In this document: piece by piece, positions 1 to 12,800 of the stretch | Position numbering within the stretch: the stretch's first letter is position 1 | How the letters are laid out: every line of letters starts with the position of its first letter | Assembly: GCA_945910005.1 (NCBI GenBank) | Contig: OX246740.1 | Coordinates: forward strand, 45,666,014-45,730,013 | DNA: 64,000 nt | Reading direction: 5' to 3' | Origin: Isoperla grammatica | Taxonomy: Eukaryota; Arthropoda; Insecta; Plecoptera; Perlodidae | The notes under the pieces: generated by a model | What the model was told of the DNA's origin: nothing | What the model saw: the letters and a program-made list of their open reading frames with translations, nothing else | Databases searched by the model: none | Translations under genes and position numbers: made by a program

Positions 1-1170
1 GAACCTGAGTATATTCATTTGATATGATCCCTTCTAATTAATCTCAATTACATCTGTTTTAAGCATATATAAACAACTTGCGTGACATACAACAAATTTT
101 GAGATAATAACGGAAGTTTGACGGGCTGCCATTATAAATTACGTAATATCACACATAGTAGCGATTTGTAAGAGAACCTGTGTATATTCATTGAACTTGA
201 TCATATGAACAAACCTGTGTGACAAAGCACAGATTTTGATATGATCATATGAACAAACCTGTGTGACAAAGCACAGATTTTGATATAATTAGCCTACGTA
301 AGTTTCAGCTGTTGTCATACGGAAATTACGTAATTTCAAACAAAGTATCGATTTGTAACAGAACCTGATTATACTAATTTAATCTGATTGCTTCTAATTA
401 ATCCCAATTACATCTTATTTAAGCATGTATCAACATACCTGCGTGACATACCACAGATTTCGAGATAATTACGGAAGTTTGACGGGCTGTCATTCGGATC
501 TTACGTAATGTCGCACATTGTATAGCGATTTGTAAGAGAATCTGAGTATATTCACTTAGCTTGATTCCTTCCAATTATATAAATTACATCTTCTTTAAGA
601 GTATATAAACAAACCTGCGTGACATACTACAGATTTTGAGATAATTATGTGAGTTTCGGGGGCTGTCAGTCGGAAATTATGTAATTTTAAACAAAGTATC
701 GATTTGTAAGAGAACCTGAGTGTGTTCATTTAATTTGATTCCTTCAAATTAATTTCAATTATATCTGTTCTGAGTGTATATAAACAAACCTGCGTGACAT
801 ACCACAGATTTTGAGATAGTTACGGAAGTTTGACGGGCTGTCATTATAAATTACGGAATGTCACACATAGTAGCGATTTGTAAAAGAACCTGTGAATATT
901 CTTTGAACTTGATTCCTCATAACTAATCTCAAATACACCTACTTTAATTAACATATTTGTGTGACATACCACAGATTTGGAGATAACTACGGTAGTTTCA
1001 GGGCTGTCATTCGGAAATTACGTAATTGAACATTAGTATATTCATTAAATTTGATCCCTACTAATTAATCCCAATTACGTCTTATTTCAGCATATATAAA
1101 CATACCTGCGTGACATACCACAGATTTTGGGATAATTACGGAAGTTTGACGGGCTGTGATTATAAATTAC
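1..1170. repeat. Tandem satellite array, ~175 bp monomer
   Basis: Diverged monomers each carry GAACCTG-AGTATATTCATT, then a CTTCTAATTAATC block, ATATAAACA-ACCTGCGTGACATACCACAGATTT, GAGATAATTACGGAAGTTTGACGGGCTGTCATT and GCGATTTGTAAGA. Monomer starts are visible near 1, 174, 361, 537, 712, 886 and about 1027, so the period is about 175 bp. The second monomer contains a short internal duplication (GATCATATGAACAAACCTGTGTGACAAAG, about 198-275). The array runs off the left edge and decays at about 1170. No coding potential is seen. Confidence 0.9.
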
Positions 1171-1189
1171 AGAGACCTTTGCTTCCTAT

Positions 1190-1268
1190 ATTTTCAAGGT
1201 CCGTATAAATCCTTGGCGGGGGCTCGTCAAACTCCCAAGTTTACCGAAAAAGGATTGACGGACCTTGG
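1190..1268. repeat. Short foldback element (AAGGTC-type palindrome)
   Basis: AAGGTCCGTATAAATCCTT (about 1196-1214) is an imperfect inverted repeat of AAGGATTGACGGACCTT (about 1248-1264), with GGCTCGTC in the loop. The same AAGGTC ends and a GGCTCGTC core recur at 36427-36524, and related ends occur at 5219-5326. They look like one small foldback family. Confidence 0.5.
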
Positions 1269-1270
1269 TC

Positions 1271-2000
1271 TATTTTGAGTGACCAAGAAATACCACGATG
1301 TGAAAAACTAAAACATTAACCGTTGTTCCGGCTAAACATTTGTGATTGTCTGCAATTCCCCTTCTCCCCTTGTTATTAACTCTTACATCAACGGAACGGA
1401 GAGAATGGCTGACAAGTCAATTTCGTTAATCATTCTGTTTGTCTGTCAGCACACACACAGGGTGCACGCTACTCACTACAACCCGATCAATTTGGTGGCA
1501 ACTTTCTGAACGGATGTCTTTTGTCATTCGATGCGGCGAATCGTTTTGAGAAAAGCCAGCTGGTAGTTCATTATAGAAAAAGAGATCGAAGAAGAAGGTA
1601 GAAAACGAAATGTTTTTCTTTTTCTTCTTTTCGATGAAACGGTGTTTGTTTACTAGAGATTGTGTTGGTTCTCGTCAAAAAGTGATAACAATCAGTTTAT
1701 TTATATCTCGGAATCCGTTCAAGAAATATTGATATTGTAATCTGAGTTATTTTTTCGCCGGGATTGAAATTGATATTTATTTCTTCGTGTTGTTCTTTTC
1801 TTAGGGACGTGGGTTCGTATCCCGCATAAAGCACGGGGTTTTTGCATTGTCCTTATTCTTCATCTATCACCCCTCCCTCATACCATTAAGTCATTTAGTT
1901 TATTAGTGATAATAAATATCTCCAAATAAAAAAAATGTCTAAACAAATATCTCTCTAATATCTCTGATAAACTCAATGCTCATACTCTCGAATAGCGTGA
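1271..2000. other. Non-coding stretch
   Basis: I see no ORF of note and no splice-consistent exon. A T-arm-like hairpin (GTGGGTTCGTATCCCGC, about 1808-1824) has no tRNA body upstream. Confidence 0.5.
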
Positions 2001-2006
2001 TTGCAA

Positions 2007-2007
2007 T

Positions 2008-2048
<41 letters not shown>

Positions 2049-2113
2049 TATCATCATCATCATAATCATCATCTTCAACATCATCATCATCTTCATCATC
2101 ATCTCATCATCAT
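2007..2113. repeat. (ATC)n microsatellite
   Basis: About 35 imperfect ATC trinucleotides, followed by TTC-rich sequence to about 2140 and a short AAT run at about 2220-2236. Confidence 0.95.
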
Positions 2114-2236
2114 TCTTATTTTTATTCTTCTTCTTCTGAAAGTCATCATTAATCTGGACTGTGTCTATTTGAATTAATTTTATAATTCTCCGTTATTGGT
2201 AATAGGTACTGGTAATACCAATAATAATAATAATAA

Positions 2237-3880
2237 TTCATAATTTTTAGTATTAATTAATAAATTAATTTGTTGTGTTTCTGAGGGTTAAACAATTACA
2301 AATAAATAATACCAAATAAATAATTGGGTTTGACATAGGCATTGTAAGAAATATTGAACGACACTCACGCAACAAAATTTAACAAAATCCTTCACCTTCT
2401 CAATTAATCTTTATGAAATTGAAATCAAATACCTACAAAAGAAACTATGGAACGACGTTGACAGCATAATCACAGAATCCTTTATCTGTGGCATAATTAT
2501 TATTATAGATACGCGTCATATTCGTTTAACCTCATTCTAGCGAAGAGAAGTTACAGTTGTGATTTGAAAATGTGTTTTTCATTTAGTGAAAATGCCGCTG
2601 GGCTCAGTATCACTGTCCAGTGTCTTGGCGCCAATCAAAGAAATAGGAAGCCAAATCTTATTATCTGTCTATCTATCTGTCTACCGACTTGCCTGAAACT
2701 TGTCACGCGATATAACATCCCTTAGTTTAACGCTTTAGCTATAAAAGATAAAAAACTGAACTTGTCGTATTTTGTCATGTTCGCCGTTACCACAAATTGG
2801 GCATAATTCCAGTAAAAACTAAACAAAAACGTAGAAAATAATAGAAACTAAATTATCTGTTTTTATTGCCGATGGCGAATCCCATTGTTAAATTTTATAT
2901 ATAAGAGTAAATTAAGAGGTAGTAAAACATTTATATTTAATGTTTGGTGAAGGGTCCAATTATTCAGCTTACTACAATTTAGTTTTTATGGCTTTAAGCA
3001 AAGGACGGTAGTACTAAATGAATTATCTAAAATGTTGTTTGATTGTATGGCTGATCCTAAAGTCTACATGCTTCCATACGATGATTTTGTACATTAATTT
3101 TATATTTCATATACATAGAAATTTGTAGGATTAATTAAGTATGCATGCTACTTGAAATGATCTAGAAATGTAAATTAATAGTTATAAATTATCATTTTAA
3201 ACTTTTCTTCTACTGGACTTCATTCCCTGATTTATTTCCAGCTGCGGTAAGACGTTACAAATTGGACCCCCCCCCCCCCCCCCCCCCACCCCGCATTGTG
3301 ATTATAAAAACCATTTGATTGAACTTTTAGAAGAACCCCCATTGCTATTAGTATTATATCCTATAAATAAATAATGACCGCAATATTTGCCTAGAAATCG
3401 CTTTCTCACGAACAACACAATATAATGGTAATAAGTAATCACTAATTAGTAATTACAACGTTAATCTTCTGAACCATTTTGTTGTATCATTAACTTCCCG
3501 TACACGTATTTAAAAACTTAACAAAATTAGAAAGTGAGATACCATGTTAACAAACAAGAAAACTACGAAACACAGTTTACAATCCGTATCACCCTCAAAA
3601 CGTGATGCATATTAATAAGAGCGCGTTTTTCTGCAATAAGCCCCTACTTATTACTTATTCTCGTCACGTTGACGCCTGTATGTGTTTCGAGATGATAAAA
3701 TTGTTTTGTTATTGCATCGCTGGTGAGAATTACGGTCAATACCACTATCACAGTATCAATGATAAACTACGTTTTAGCGATATCAATGTCGTTACACCCG
3801 TATGTGACTTAGCATACATGCATTAGTAGTCGTTATACAACAAATTGATAAAAGTAGAATTATTACTTTGTTCACTAAAG
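2237..3880. other. Non-coding stretch with a C21 homopolymer
   Basis: AT-rich sequence without recognisable genes. A run of about 21 C lies at 3267-3287. The open frame at 3602-3826 has no homology I recognise and no splice or polyA context, so I do not annotate it. Confidence 0.5.
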
Positions 3881-3884
3881 CCCG

Positions 3885-4552
3885 ATTCACACAACGTTAT
3901 AAGAATGGTATAAGGTATAGGTATAGTCACAAGCCGAGTTGGGCCATAGGGATTACGTACAAGGGTTCACACAAATGTGTCATTGCAATAGCAATAGCAA
4001 TTGGTATAAGACTGGTATAAGAGAGTTCAGATATTTCAACTTTCTTATGACGGACCAATCATGCGTTGAAACGTCACTTATAACACGCCAATGGGATGCT
4101 AGCAACTTGAATCAATGTAACAGATGTTTTCATTGTAAATTATTAGTCAAAACAAAAACTCACCGTATACAACCGGTACACATCAAAAAGACCTTGCATC
4201 CGGTGACTACGTGCAAAATATCTTCTCCCATCGGCGTCATTAATGATCTAACAACACAACAATAATGAATAATAATTATTATTATTTTTCTTATTATTTT
4301 TAACTATTATTTTTAATTATGGTCAATACATTCGATGCCGGTTTAAAACGTAAATAACAGCTGCGGGAAGTCAGCTGATTGACAGCCAGCTGTAGTTACT
4401 CAAACTGCCGCCAGAGCAAGTCAAAGAAGTCTACACAAAAATGTAGTATCTTTTCAGGAAAGTCTTTGGCGTCCTCAGCTTATACCTTATACCACTTTCT
4501 TATACCCTATTCTTATTGCTATTGCAATACCTTATAACTTTGTGTTACAAAA
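3885..4552. mobile_element. MITE-like element with ~30-90 bp terminal inverted repeats
   Basis: The left end (ACACAACGTTATAAGAATGGTATAAGGTATA, plus the GCAATAGCAATAGCAATTGGTATAAGACTGGTATAAGA block at about 3984-4020) is the reverse complement of the right end (TATACCTTATACCACTTTCTTATACCC, then TTGCTATTGCAATACCTTATAACTTTGTGT, about 4480-4550). The internal sequence has an unremarkable open frame and no transposase motif. Confidence 0.7.
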
Positions 4553-5218
4553 ATATACTTGGAGAATTTTAAAGCAAAACATCTTCAGAACATGTATTTC
4601 GTTTTTTATTTTCTAAAAATCGTCAGCTAGGAGAGTAAGCAGAATTTTTTCAAAGGGGTCATAGAGATAGTTTTGTTTAACTTTTTCCTAATTGCTTTCG
4701 CCAAATAATTTTTTTAAGTACAGCATTGTTGTCTAAAAATGTTCTAGCAATCATCGACTGTAAGAAAAGTTACTACAACTTCACTCCATGAGACGTTTGA
4801 AGCCCAAACATCGTACCTTATCTATTAAATGTATAATTTAAAGAAAGTAATATCACCAATAATTATTTTAAAATATCTATATTTATTTATCAAATGAAAC
4901 GTCAAGGGGGTGTAAACGGTAAATACCCTCCTCTTTCCCCCATGTGCCAACGCCCGTGGTATCGACTACACGACTATGAAATGTTGGCACAAAATATGTT
5001 TCACATCCATGAATAGTTTCCTCACACCTTATAAAGATTTGAAGAATTACCTGTGGTTCTTGTTATATTACTATTTTGCTTCTCAATTTCCAATTTCGCG
5101 CTTTTATAAAAGGTAATCTTCTTTACCGACGCTACACCACGCAACGCTAGCACCACCTATTGTGTGAATTTGGTAGTAGTAGAATGTAGCACGGCCAGTA
5201 TTATGTATTATGCTGAAT
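4553..5218. other. Non-coding stretch
   Basis: AT-rich sequence. No gene, exon or clear repeat is visible. Confidence 0.5.
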
Positions 5219-5327
5219 GCCAAGGTCTACTGGATTGCCGCTAGGCTTCGCTACTAGCGGCACAGGCCGATAGCACTCTGCGCTTCGCAATTACTCCGCT
5301 AGGAGGAAATCCAGTAGACCTTGGCTG
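5219..5327. mobile_element. Foldback MITE (~108 bp)
   Basis: GCCAAGGTCTACTGGATT at the left end is repeated inverted as AATCCAGTAGACCTTGGC at the right end, apart from a one-base difference next to the loop. The centre contains CCGCTAG / CTACTAGCGG. It resembles the elements at 1190-1268 and 36427-36524. Confidence 0.75.
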
Positions 5328-5375
5328 AATGCGCGGTCGCGGTTTCAAGTTGCAGTGACTTTCTCTGACGTTGTT

Positions 5376-6057
5376 TTGATGAAGTGTCCAGTGTTGCCAA
5401 TTTAGCGGTTTCGCCGCTAGATCTGGAGGTTTTGAGATTCAATTCGCGGTCAAAAATAAAAATCGCGGCTAGCGGCAAAACCTGGAGGTGTGTGATTTGC
5501 AAACTGGCGGTTAAAACAAAAGTAGCGGAATTGTAGGTAAAACTCAATTTTACCTCATAAATGTAAAAAAAAAAAAAAAAGGCCAATCATACGCCCATCC
5601 ATCAACCTCCAAAAACAGACGACGAAGCAGATGATATTGCTGCCTAATGATGATAATGCCCCTGGCCCTAAGGTAGGAGCCAGAATTAGAATGATTGTGT
5701 AATTTTCTAACAATTTATTTAAAAGTGTATTGTTTTATTATATTTTGTATTATTGTGATCATGTTTAAACATTTTTTCCCCTGCATAAGAAGATTGCCAT
5801 TATTTTGAATACCTAACGTGTGATCAAACAATATTTACTTTCTTTGAATTTAAGGTTTTACGAAGTTGTATGGAAAGAAAATCGATAAAAACAATATTTT
5901 ACCCCTGTGTGGAGAATATTGTATGTTTTTTGTTGCTTTGATGACATTTTGTAAATCTAGCGGTTTGAAGGTGAAATCTGGCGGATATTTAGAAACTTTT
6001 AGCGGGCACGTTGCCACAACAGTTGGCAACACTGGAAGTGTCATACTGCATCATCAG
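5376..6057. mobile_element. Non-autonomous TIR element (~680 bp)
   Basis: TGATGAAGTGTCCAGTGTTGCCAA near the left end is matched by its inverted version near the right end (TTGGCAACACTGGAAGTGTCATACTGCATCA). Sub-terminal segments are also inverted or repeated: TAGCGG, CTGGAGG and AATCTAGCGG. The internal sequence is AT-rich and includes A17 at about 5564-5580. No transposase is seen. Confidence 0.7.
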
Positions 6058-6845
6058 CTGATTAGATAGTAACTTCAACCAACATATTATCTTTATTTCG
6101 GCCTGATATAGGCCTATTCGTAAGTTTAACTTTTACCTCTTCTTTACTTGTTTGTTTAATTATGAGCTAAATAAGAATAGAACTCCTATAAGCAACATTG
6201 TAGACCAAAAAACAATACGCCCTCCTAGGCCCTAGGCTTAGGCCTACTTAAACTAATTTTCGAGTACCTAGCCTACCCTAGGCCTAGGCTTACCTCGTCT
6301 GCCGCTAAATAATGGCGGAGCAACGTATTTAGCTTACTTTTAAACATAGGAACTTAAGAGTCGTCCACATATGCTTACTGGGCTTGAAAAATAATATTAC
6401 AGCTAGGCCCTAGGCGTGCTGATTTGGCATAATGTTATCTAGGCCTAGGGCATTGGGTTTAAACCCAATGCCTAGGGCCTACCATAAAGCGACCATTTTA
6501 AAGCCATTGTTATTTTCATTGTAACTGTGCCATTTTTGGCATGAGAAAAAAAAAAAAAATGTTATTGTCATTGGTCGCTCCGGTTGCGTTTACGGTTGGC
6601 CTACTCACCCTGCTTGGTTTTAGCGTTCTCCAGCACGCCACAGCACTATCAAGCATCCCAAGGTTTTGAACCAGGTGAAGTAAAAACATGGACTAGGCCT
6701 AAAACACACGCAAAGTTTTGTGCCATAACCTTGAGAAGAAAAATTGTTTTAGTTTTTAATTTAGAATTTAAGGCGTGCAATAATAAAAGAATTACATTTC
6801 TATAGTTTATGTAGGTTATGTCAGGTAAGGTGTAATATACATAGG
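6058..6845. other. Non-coding stretch with GGCCTAGG-rich palindromes
   Basis: This stretch is rich in CCTAGGCC motifs. It includes the palindrome TAGGCCTAGGGCATTGGGTTTAAACCCAATGCCTAGGGCCTA (about 6440-6481, written here by its ends and TTTAAA centre), plus a short A-run at 6545-6560. No gene is recognised. Confidence 0.55.
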
Positions 6846-7258
6846 TAGTCTAGAGTAATTGTTCCGTATCGCTGATCGCGTTTCGTACTTACTTCTTTCT
6901 GTATTCCTTTGCGATATTGATCATGTGCGTAGGCTAGTACATAGCCTAATTGTTATTTCATGATTTATCTGTAAGCTCCAGTGATTTTCAATACAAATAG
7001 TATCTTCTTTCATATTAAATTATAATTTGAAGTTGCATCGATTTGACAACACAATCACGTTCAATATGGCGTAAGTGCGAGGGCGCAGAGGTAAGTACAT
7101 GAAAAAACCCTAGATTTGCGCCCGAAAGTGACTTTGCCCGAGGTTAGGTTTTTTTTTTTGTATCTGATCGATCTTGGCCTATCTGCCTGACATCCCACGA
7201 AAAAAAGTGACTACGGAACGCGATCAGCGATACGGAAGAATTACCGTAGTCTAGGTGG
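6843..7258. mobile_element. Inverted-repeat element upstream of TMBIM4
   Basis: About 40 bp arms (6846-6889 and 7210-7255) share TTCCGTATCGCTGATCGCGTT in inverted orientation. They flank about 320 bp that includes two good splice-donor strings (GTAAGT at 7071 and AG|GTAAGT at 7091). This could be a MITE, or a conserved inverted repeat in the TMBIM4 5' region. Confidence 0.55.
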
Positions 7259-8228
7259 CGAGAAGTACGAGCGTTTTCAACATTGCTATTTTGAAATCGC
7301 CGCCATAATAACTGAGTGCTGGAGATGCTCAAACGAAAAGTTCCGGCGTCTTAAGCACATGCTTGAAACACTCCGATTGGAGATTCAGACCGCTAGGTGT
7401 AGCATTTTCTTAGAGTAACGGACCAACCCTAGCACACCAAAAGTGTTTTCAACAAGTTTTGGATCATATCCACCCAATTTAGGGTGCCCAGACGGGGCTT
7501 TTGGAGAGAACAGTAGGCTACCAATTGTCGGCTGTGTGTATCGTGTCCCACCACATTTGCCGGCAGGATGCACTTTTGTCCCACTTTTTTTAAATTTTCA
7601 AAATCTCATATTTTGAATTTTTCAAACTTTGTGTTTACTACTTTCCATCTCTTTCTTTTATCAGTAAATGGAGTGAACATGTTTCACTGTTAAGTTTTCA
7701 TTAGTTTTTCCCCAAAAGATGTGGCCTTCGAGGGCCTGTTTTCCAGGAATGAACAGATCAGATAAGAATAACATATTTATTTTCCAGTAGACTTGTACAT
7801 GTGCAAATATTGGCAACGTCAGGCATTGGCTACAAATAGTTACTTAGTTCTAGGTAAATCAAGGTCTAAATAGAATATCAAATAAATACATTAAAATATG
7901 GTGCAATAAGATAAGACCAATAGAATATTCCTACATAAAGTAATGAGTATTAACAATAAAGCCTACAATTATAATGATAGTGCCCACCACAGAATAATAT
8001 AAGCTACACCTACATAGTATTGTTTGAGTATTGTATACAATTTTGTATAGGCCTAGGATATACTATACAAAATATACTAACTATGTGTAGCATTACTAAT
8101 TAGTAATTACTATAGATTGATCAAAAAAGGCGGTTCCGAACCGCTTTGAGCTTCTTGGCCCGACCATTCCGATTTCATCACTAATTAGTAATTAGTACTA
8201 TTTACTATTTTGTAATTATTGATTTCAG
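7259..8228. other. 5' flank / probable intron of TMBIM4
   Basis: No ORF of interest. An inverted pair ACTAATTAGTAATTA (about 8096-8110 and 8181-8195) flanks a GGCGGTTC-C-GAACCGC hairpin. The AG acceptor at 8227-8228 just before the TMBIM4 start implies that the 5' UTR is spliced and that at least one non-coding exon lies upstream. The AG|GTAAGT at 7090/7091 is a candidate donor. Confidence 0.4.
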
Positions 8229-8236
8229 AAGTTACG

Positions 8237-11200
8237 ATGGCGAGTATACCATTAATGTACGCTGAAGAGGACGTTGAGTTTGGAGGAAAGGAGAGCATTA
8301 CAGATGATTTTGCTTATAATAACAATGTAAAGCATTCAAACATTACTATTCGCATGGGTGAGTAACCATGCCTAATGTCACTCTAATTTTTACCAAATTC
8401 CAAGATTCAATTCCCAATTGAAGTGGTTCTTTACATCCAAGACATTTCAGTGGAAGAGTTCTGAATCTCTATGCAGTTTAGGATTTGGCTGGAAACGGTG
8501 ACACAAGACCAGCATGTCGACTTGGTTCTACATTTTGATAAGAGTAGGCTGTGACTGTTATATACAGACGTGACTGTAATGGGGAAATGTAATTGGCTGG
8601 AAGTCTAGCTTCAGAGACAAACAAAACGAGGAGTTTTCACATCGTGGCAACTAACAGGAATTGAGAACAGGTGGGGGACCTGGGTTCGAGTGCATTCTGT
8701 GATCTGTCTTCTTGGTTAAATTAAAATTTGCACTTTCAATTTGTATGGTTACCATTTAGTATTCAGTAGTCTATTGATTAGGCCTACTGTATTGAATAAT
8801 ATTTGGTGTCTGCTATTTTTCTTATGTGGCCTCAGATAGCCAACAAGTGTTGTACTTAGTATGGTTTCACTTTGAGATACATATTTACACATGTATGTTC
8901 TGCACCGTCTCAGGTTTCCTTCGCAAAGTTTATGGACTACTATGCATTCAGCTGATGATAAGTGGTGTGGTGGGTGCCGTTTGTATGTATCAACCAGAAG
9001 TACGTGGCTTCATTCGTACAAAGTAAGTAAAAAAATTGATTTCACCAACCTTTGGTTCAATGTTACGAACGAACGGAATCTACGAACACTGTCTCGTAAT
9101 TAACTATCGTCTAACGTATGTTTTGTTCTGTGAACAGTGATTGGATGGTGGGTGTCGCATTTATCGTGAGCATGGCAATACTAATTGCCTTACACTTCAA
9201 GAGGAAGGAATCGCCCACTAATTTTATACTGCTGGCTGCATTCGTAAGAAGCAATTTATTAACTTCATTCTTTAAAACATTCCTGTGTAGACCTATGTAT
9301 GTACTTCATTAAAGTGTAATGTGTATGGCTCATCTAGGAATAGTGCACAGATTAAGGTTATACAAAGGCCTACTGTGTTAACATTGAGCATGCAATTGTT
9401 CCATAATTTGTAACTTAGGTAGAGAGTTAGGGCCTGTACACTTTATTGTGGGGTCATGTGAAAGGACTTTGGAACATGCACTTGCACATACGTAGCTATT
9501 AGACACTACTACGTATATTGGTAAAATTGTAATGTTCATAATGAACCTCACTAAGGCTCGATTACAGGATCTCGATATAATTTAAAGTTCAAAATGATAA
9601 AATCAAAATGATACAAGTTGACACATTTTTTCTCTACAGTGTGTACAGTATTGTCGGTTGTGTTTTCAGACTGCGGTGCAAGCCTATACGGTCGGCACGG
9701 TCCTAACCTTCTACGACCAGGTGGTGGTGTTGCAAGCGCTGATTATTACCTTCACCTGTGTGTTGGGCCTGTCAGCGTTCACGTTCCAGACAAAGCGAGA
9801 CTTCTCGTCTCTGGGCTATGGGTAAATACTACAGGTTTACCTGATCAGTGCTCACTAGTGTAATAAAGAATTACAAAAAAAATCATGCAAAGCATGATTT
9901 GTAGCACTTAAAATTGCTCACTAATTTAAAATTGCTCACTATCCAATGATTGGGAATTTAGTGGTTACTGGCTAGACCAGCCACAGGTAAGCCAAGAGAT
10001 GTGCCACCCCAATTGAGCTTGCATCCTATCACCCTAATTGTATATATTAAATCATCATCAAAGTATAAGCTGCATTTACGTCCAATTAACATTAATAATT
10101 AGTACATGCCAATTACACATTATTCGTAAAATTTAGATAGGCGTCTCGAGTAAATAAATTAGATATAATATCCTTGGTGACCATCTCAAATTCACAAATT
10201 GTTATTCTCGTCGTACAACAACTTCAGTAATGCTTTCGTCATGGGTGGGTGAGCGGCAGCCAACCAGCGGCCGTGGGTAGGCCTAATTCAAATACCTGCT
10301 CGGGTTGGCCAAGACCGTAAACACGTAATTGATTGATGACGAAAGTGTTCCCGTAGTTGCTGTACGACAAATATACTTTTTATATGTAGTGGCAGAATGT
10401 TTTTGACATAGAATGTTACAACATGTAGGTTTTGCATACATGTATGTGCCAATTAACCAAGTTCTTAAAATTCCTCCAAAAAGTAGGTAGGCCTACCCAA
10501 TTAATTGTACAAGTTCAACTTGTGCAGTAACTTGGGCGTATGTCAATTGACAAACCAATTATATTGATGTAAATACAGCTACAGTATATCAAGTACTTCT
10601 AAAATGAAAACCACTAAGTTTTAGATTTATTTAATTCCCTGTTCTATATTTCGAATAATAGTGAATCGTTTTCTTTTCCTTAGGTTGTTTCTCGCTCTGT
10701 GTGTGTTAATTGTGGGAGGATTCTTACAAATGGTTGTTGGTAATTCGGTGCTCGAGATTGTCCTCTCTATCTCTGGTGCGTTCGTGTTCTGTATATTCAT
10801 CATCTACGATACACAGGTAAGTTGGTAACAATGAACACTGATACTGTGGTGAATTTACTTTTACTTGCTTACTTCTAAAGACTAAGCATACGTGCTAGAC
10901 GGACATTACTGTAATCTGGTAGACATTCTTACAACTCCCTTGTAATTGAACTTGTACTTGTATGCACATACCCTCACAGCTGCAAAGAAGACACATGAAA
11001 ACCTTTTAAGTCTTGTTGATGCTTGAGAGCTATGATGAATGAGGGTCATTTAATGCCAATTAAAGCATTTTTGTTGGCACCAGTAGTGTTTCTATTTATT
11101 TACATACTAGCCTAGCGTGCTATTCATCCATTCACATCCACATAAGTTGCTTAAATATTCAAATAGCATAATGATAAGCAGTTTACTTAATGAAAGAAAT

Positions 11201-11586
11201 ATGTGAAGGTGCATAATGCTTGTATCATTGGGCCGTTGGCCTTATATCACTATAGATTCTACACCACATCAACCTTTTTAATTACCTTTCTTTAATTATT
11301 AATTAGTACTGTTATCACATAATTCTTTATCTTGATCACCAAAATCCTTAGTGTCTACATATTAGATGTTTGTTATGTGTGTTCATAATCATCATTTTAC
11401 CTTCTAATTATGTAGTAAATTTTATAACAATTGTAATAATTAACTTCATGTCATTGTTTCTCTTTCCAGATGCTGATGAATCATCTTTCACCCGAGGAAT
11501 ATATATTAGCAACAATCACTTTGTATTTGGACATCGTCAATCTTTTCATGTACATACTGAGGGCGTTGGAAGCTGTTCGCCGTTGA
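8237..11586 (+). CDS. TMBIM4: TMBIM4 / Lifeguard-4 (transmembrane BAX-inhibitor-motif protein), six coding exons
   Basis: Coding exons are 8237-8357, 8914-9022, 9138-9243, 9670-9821, 10684-10816 and 11470-11586. All are flanked by GT-AG and all phases are consistent, giving 245 aa (the vertebrate protein is about 238). The ATG has a strong context (A at -3, G at +4). The order of landmarks matches TMBIM4: an acidic N-terminus with [12 protein letters not shown] then [13 protein letters not shown], then seven hydrophobic helices, [10 protein letters not shown] and [12 protein letters not shown]. The C-terminus has IIYDTQ (D205) and [20 protein letters not shown] (D228). These two aspartates correspond to the pH-sensing di-aspartyl latch of the BI-1/YetJ family. 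Members are Golgi/ER membrane proteins that modulate Ca2+ leak and apoptosis. The gene is intact with no frameshift. Intron 4 carries a small foldback element. Family identity is very secure; the role is inferred from orthologues. Confidence 0.95.
10210..10368. mobile_element. Foldback MITE in TMBIM4 intron 4
   Basis: GTCGTACAACAACT...GCTTTCGTCAT at the left is inverted at the right as ATGACGAAAGTGTTCCCGTAGTTGCTGTACGAC. The arms are about 34 bp. The GC-rich centre contains GGCCGTGGG. Confidence 0.7.
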
Positions 11587-12800
11587 TCTCTTCCGCACAT
11601 TCATTCCCAAATAATTGTGTGGAGCAGTGTAAGAAATAATAGGGTACTTTTGAGTAGAGAAAATATTAAATTATAAATGTTTATAGTAAATTCTACTTAA
11701 AAATGTTCAATGTTATACTAAATGAATTGGTATGGGTAACTTTGTATTAGCTTAGGATTTGAGGGGGGTGGGGGGGGGGAGAATTTTGTGGTCCTGTTAA
11801 CATTTGTGGCAGTAATCACTGTTGTCTTTTTATACTTATTTTACTTTTCAGATAATGTTGAGTCAATTACAGACTGTTGCCAATTATTGTTGGGGTGATT
11901 AAATTTTATAATTTTAAATACTGTTGAAAGGGAACAATTAATTGCAAAAATCGTATTCGTTATAGAAATTGTGTCTCAGTATGTATACTATATTGTAGAT
12001 GTAGTTAGGATCGTACTGGTGGGCATGAAATGCACAAGGTTCTAAAAGCCACCATTGACTTTTTCCTGGTACTTGACAATTATTATTTATTGAGAAACAT
12101 CTCTAAAGTTACTTTTGAATACTGTATATGTGAATGTGATAAAAATCTAGTGAACCAATTATTGTCATACTACGTTTACACTACTACATCCTCGGAATTG
12201 GAAACCAGCAGAAAAGAAACCGTTGGAATAAATTTGTTTCCCTATACATAGTTTGTTATGTGTGATCAATAAGACAAATCAAAGCTTATAAATAATACCT
12301 AATATGTAGCCTAATATGTAGCCTGCACTCTAATAATACATTAGAAGAAATGTTAGTTTTGTAAAATTACTATACATGTAAATTGTAAACTGTAAAGCCA
12401 GTTTCTAGGTCCGTTTGTATTTGTACCTGTTTGAATTCTTACCAGCAACTTCACGTATTTTTTCATAATTAATTAATACTTAATGGTTAATTAATGCTTT
12501 AATTAATTTCTATTTCTTTATTCTATTCACAGGATGCATTTTTATTTTTTAGTCTGATTAATGAAGTAGGGTACAGTTTTTTGTTTTACCTACATTACTA
12601 CTGTATCATGTTGGAATTAATCATTTACTTGGAAAGGGATTAGTGTCCGTCCCATCCAGTATTATGTGGCAATTATTGCACTTCTGTATATTTTTTTCAT
12701 ATTAAAGAGCTTGGCATGCTGATACTGATTCCTGGGATGCCCAAAATCAATGGTGGAAACACCGTTTACCCAACTAAATGCAGTTGGAATAAATAGAAGC
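11587..12800 (+). other. TMBIM4 3' UTR (probable)
   Basis: AT-rich sequence follows the stop. Candidate polyadenylation signals are AATAAA at about 12228, ATTAAA at about 12703 and AATAAA at about 12787. I cannot choose between them without transcript data. A G-rich run lies at 11762-11780. Confidence 0.4.

Noticed and set aside
1806..1828. tRNA T-arm (GTGGGTTCGTATCCCGC)
   Set aside because: There is no A box or tRNA body in the AT-rich sequence upstream; probably chance or a tiny SINE scrap.
1995..2110. CRISPR-like regular repeat
   Set aside because: It is a plain trinucleotide microsatellite in a eukaryotic genome, with no spacers.
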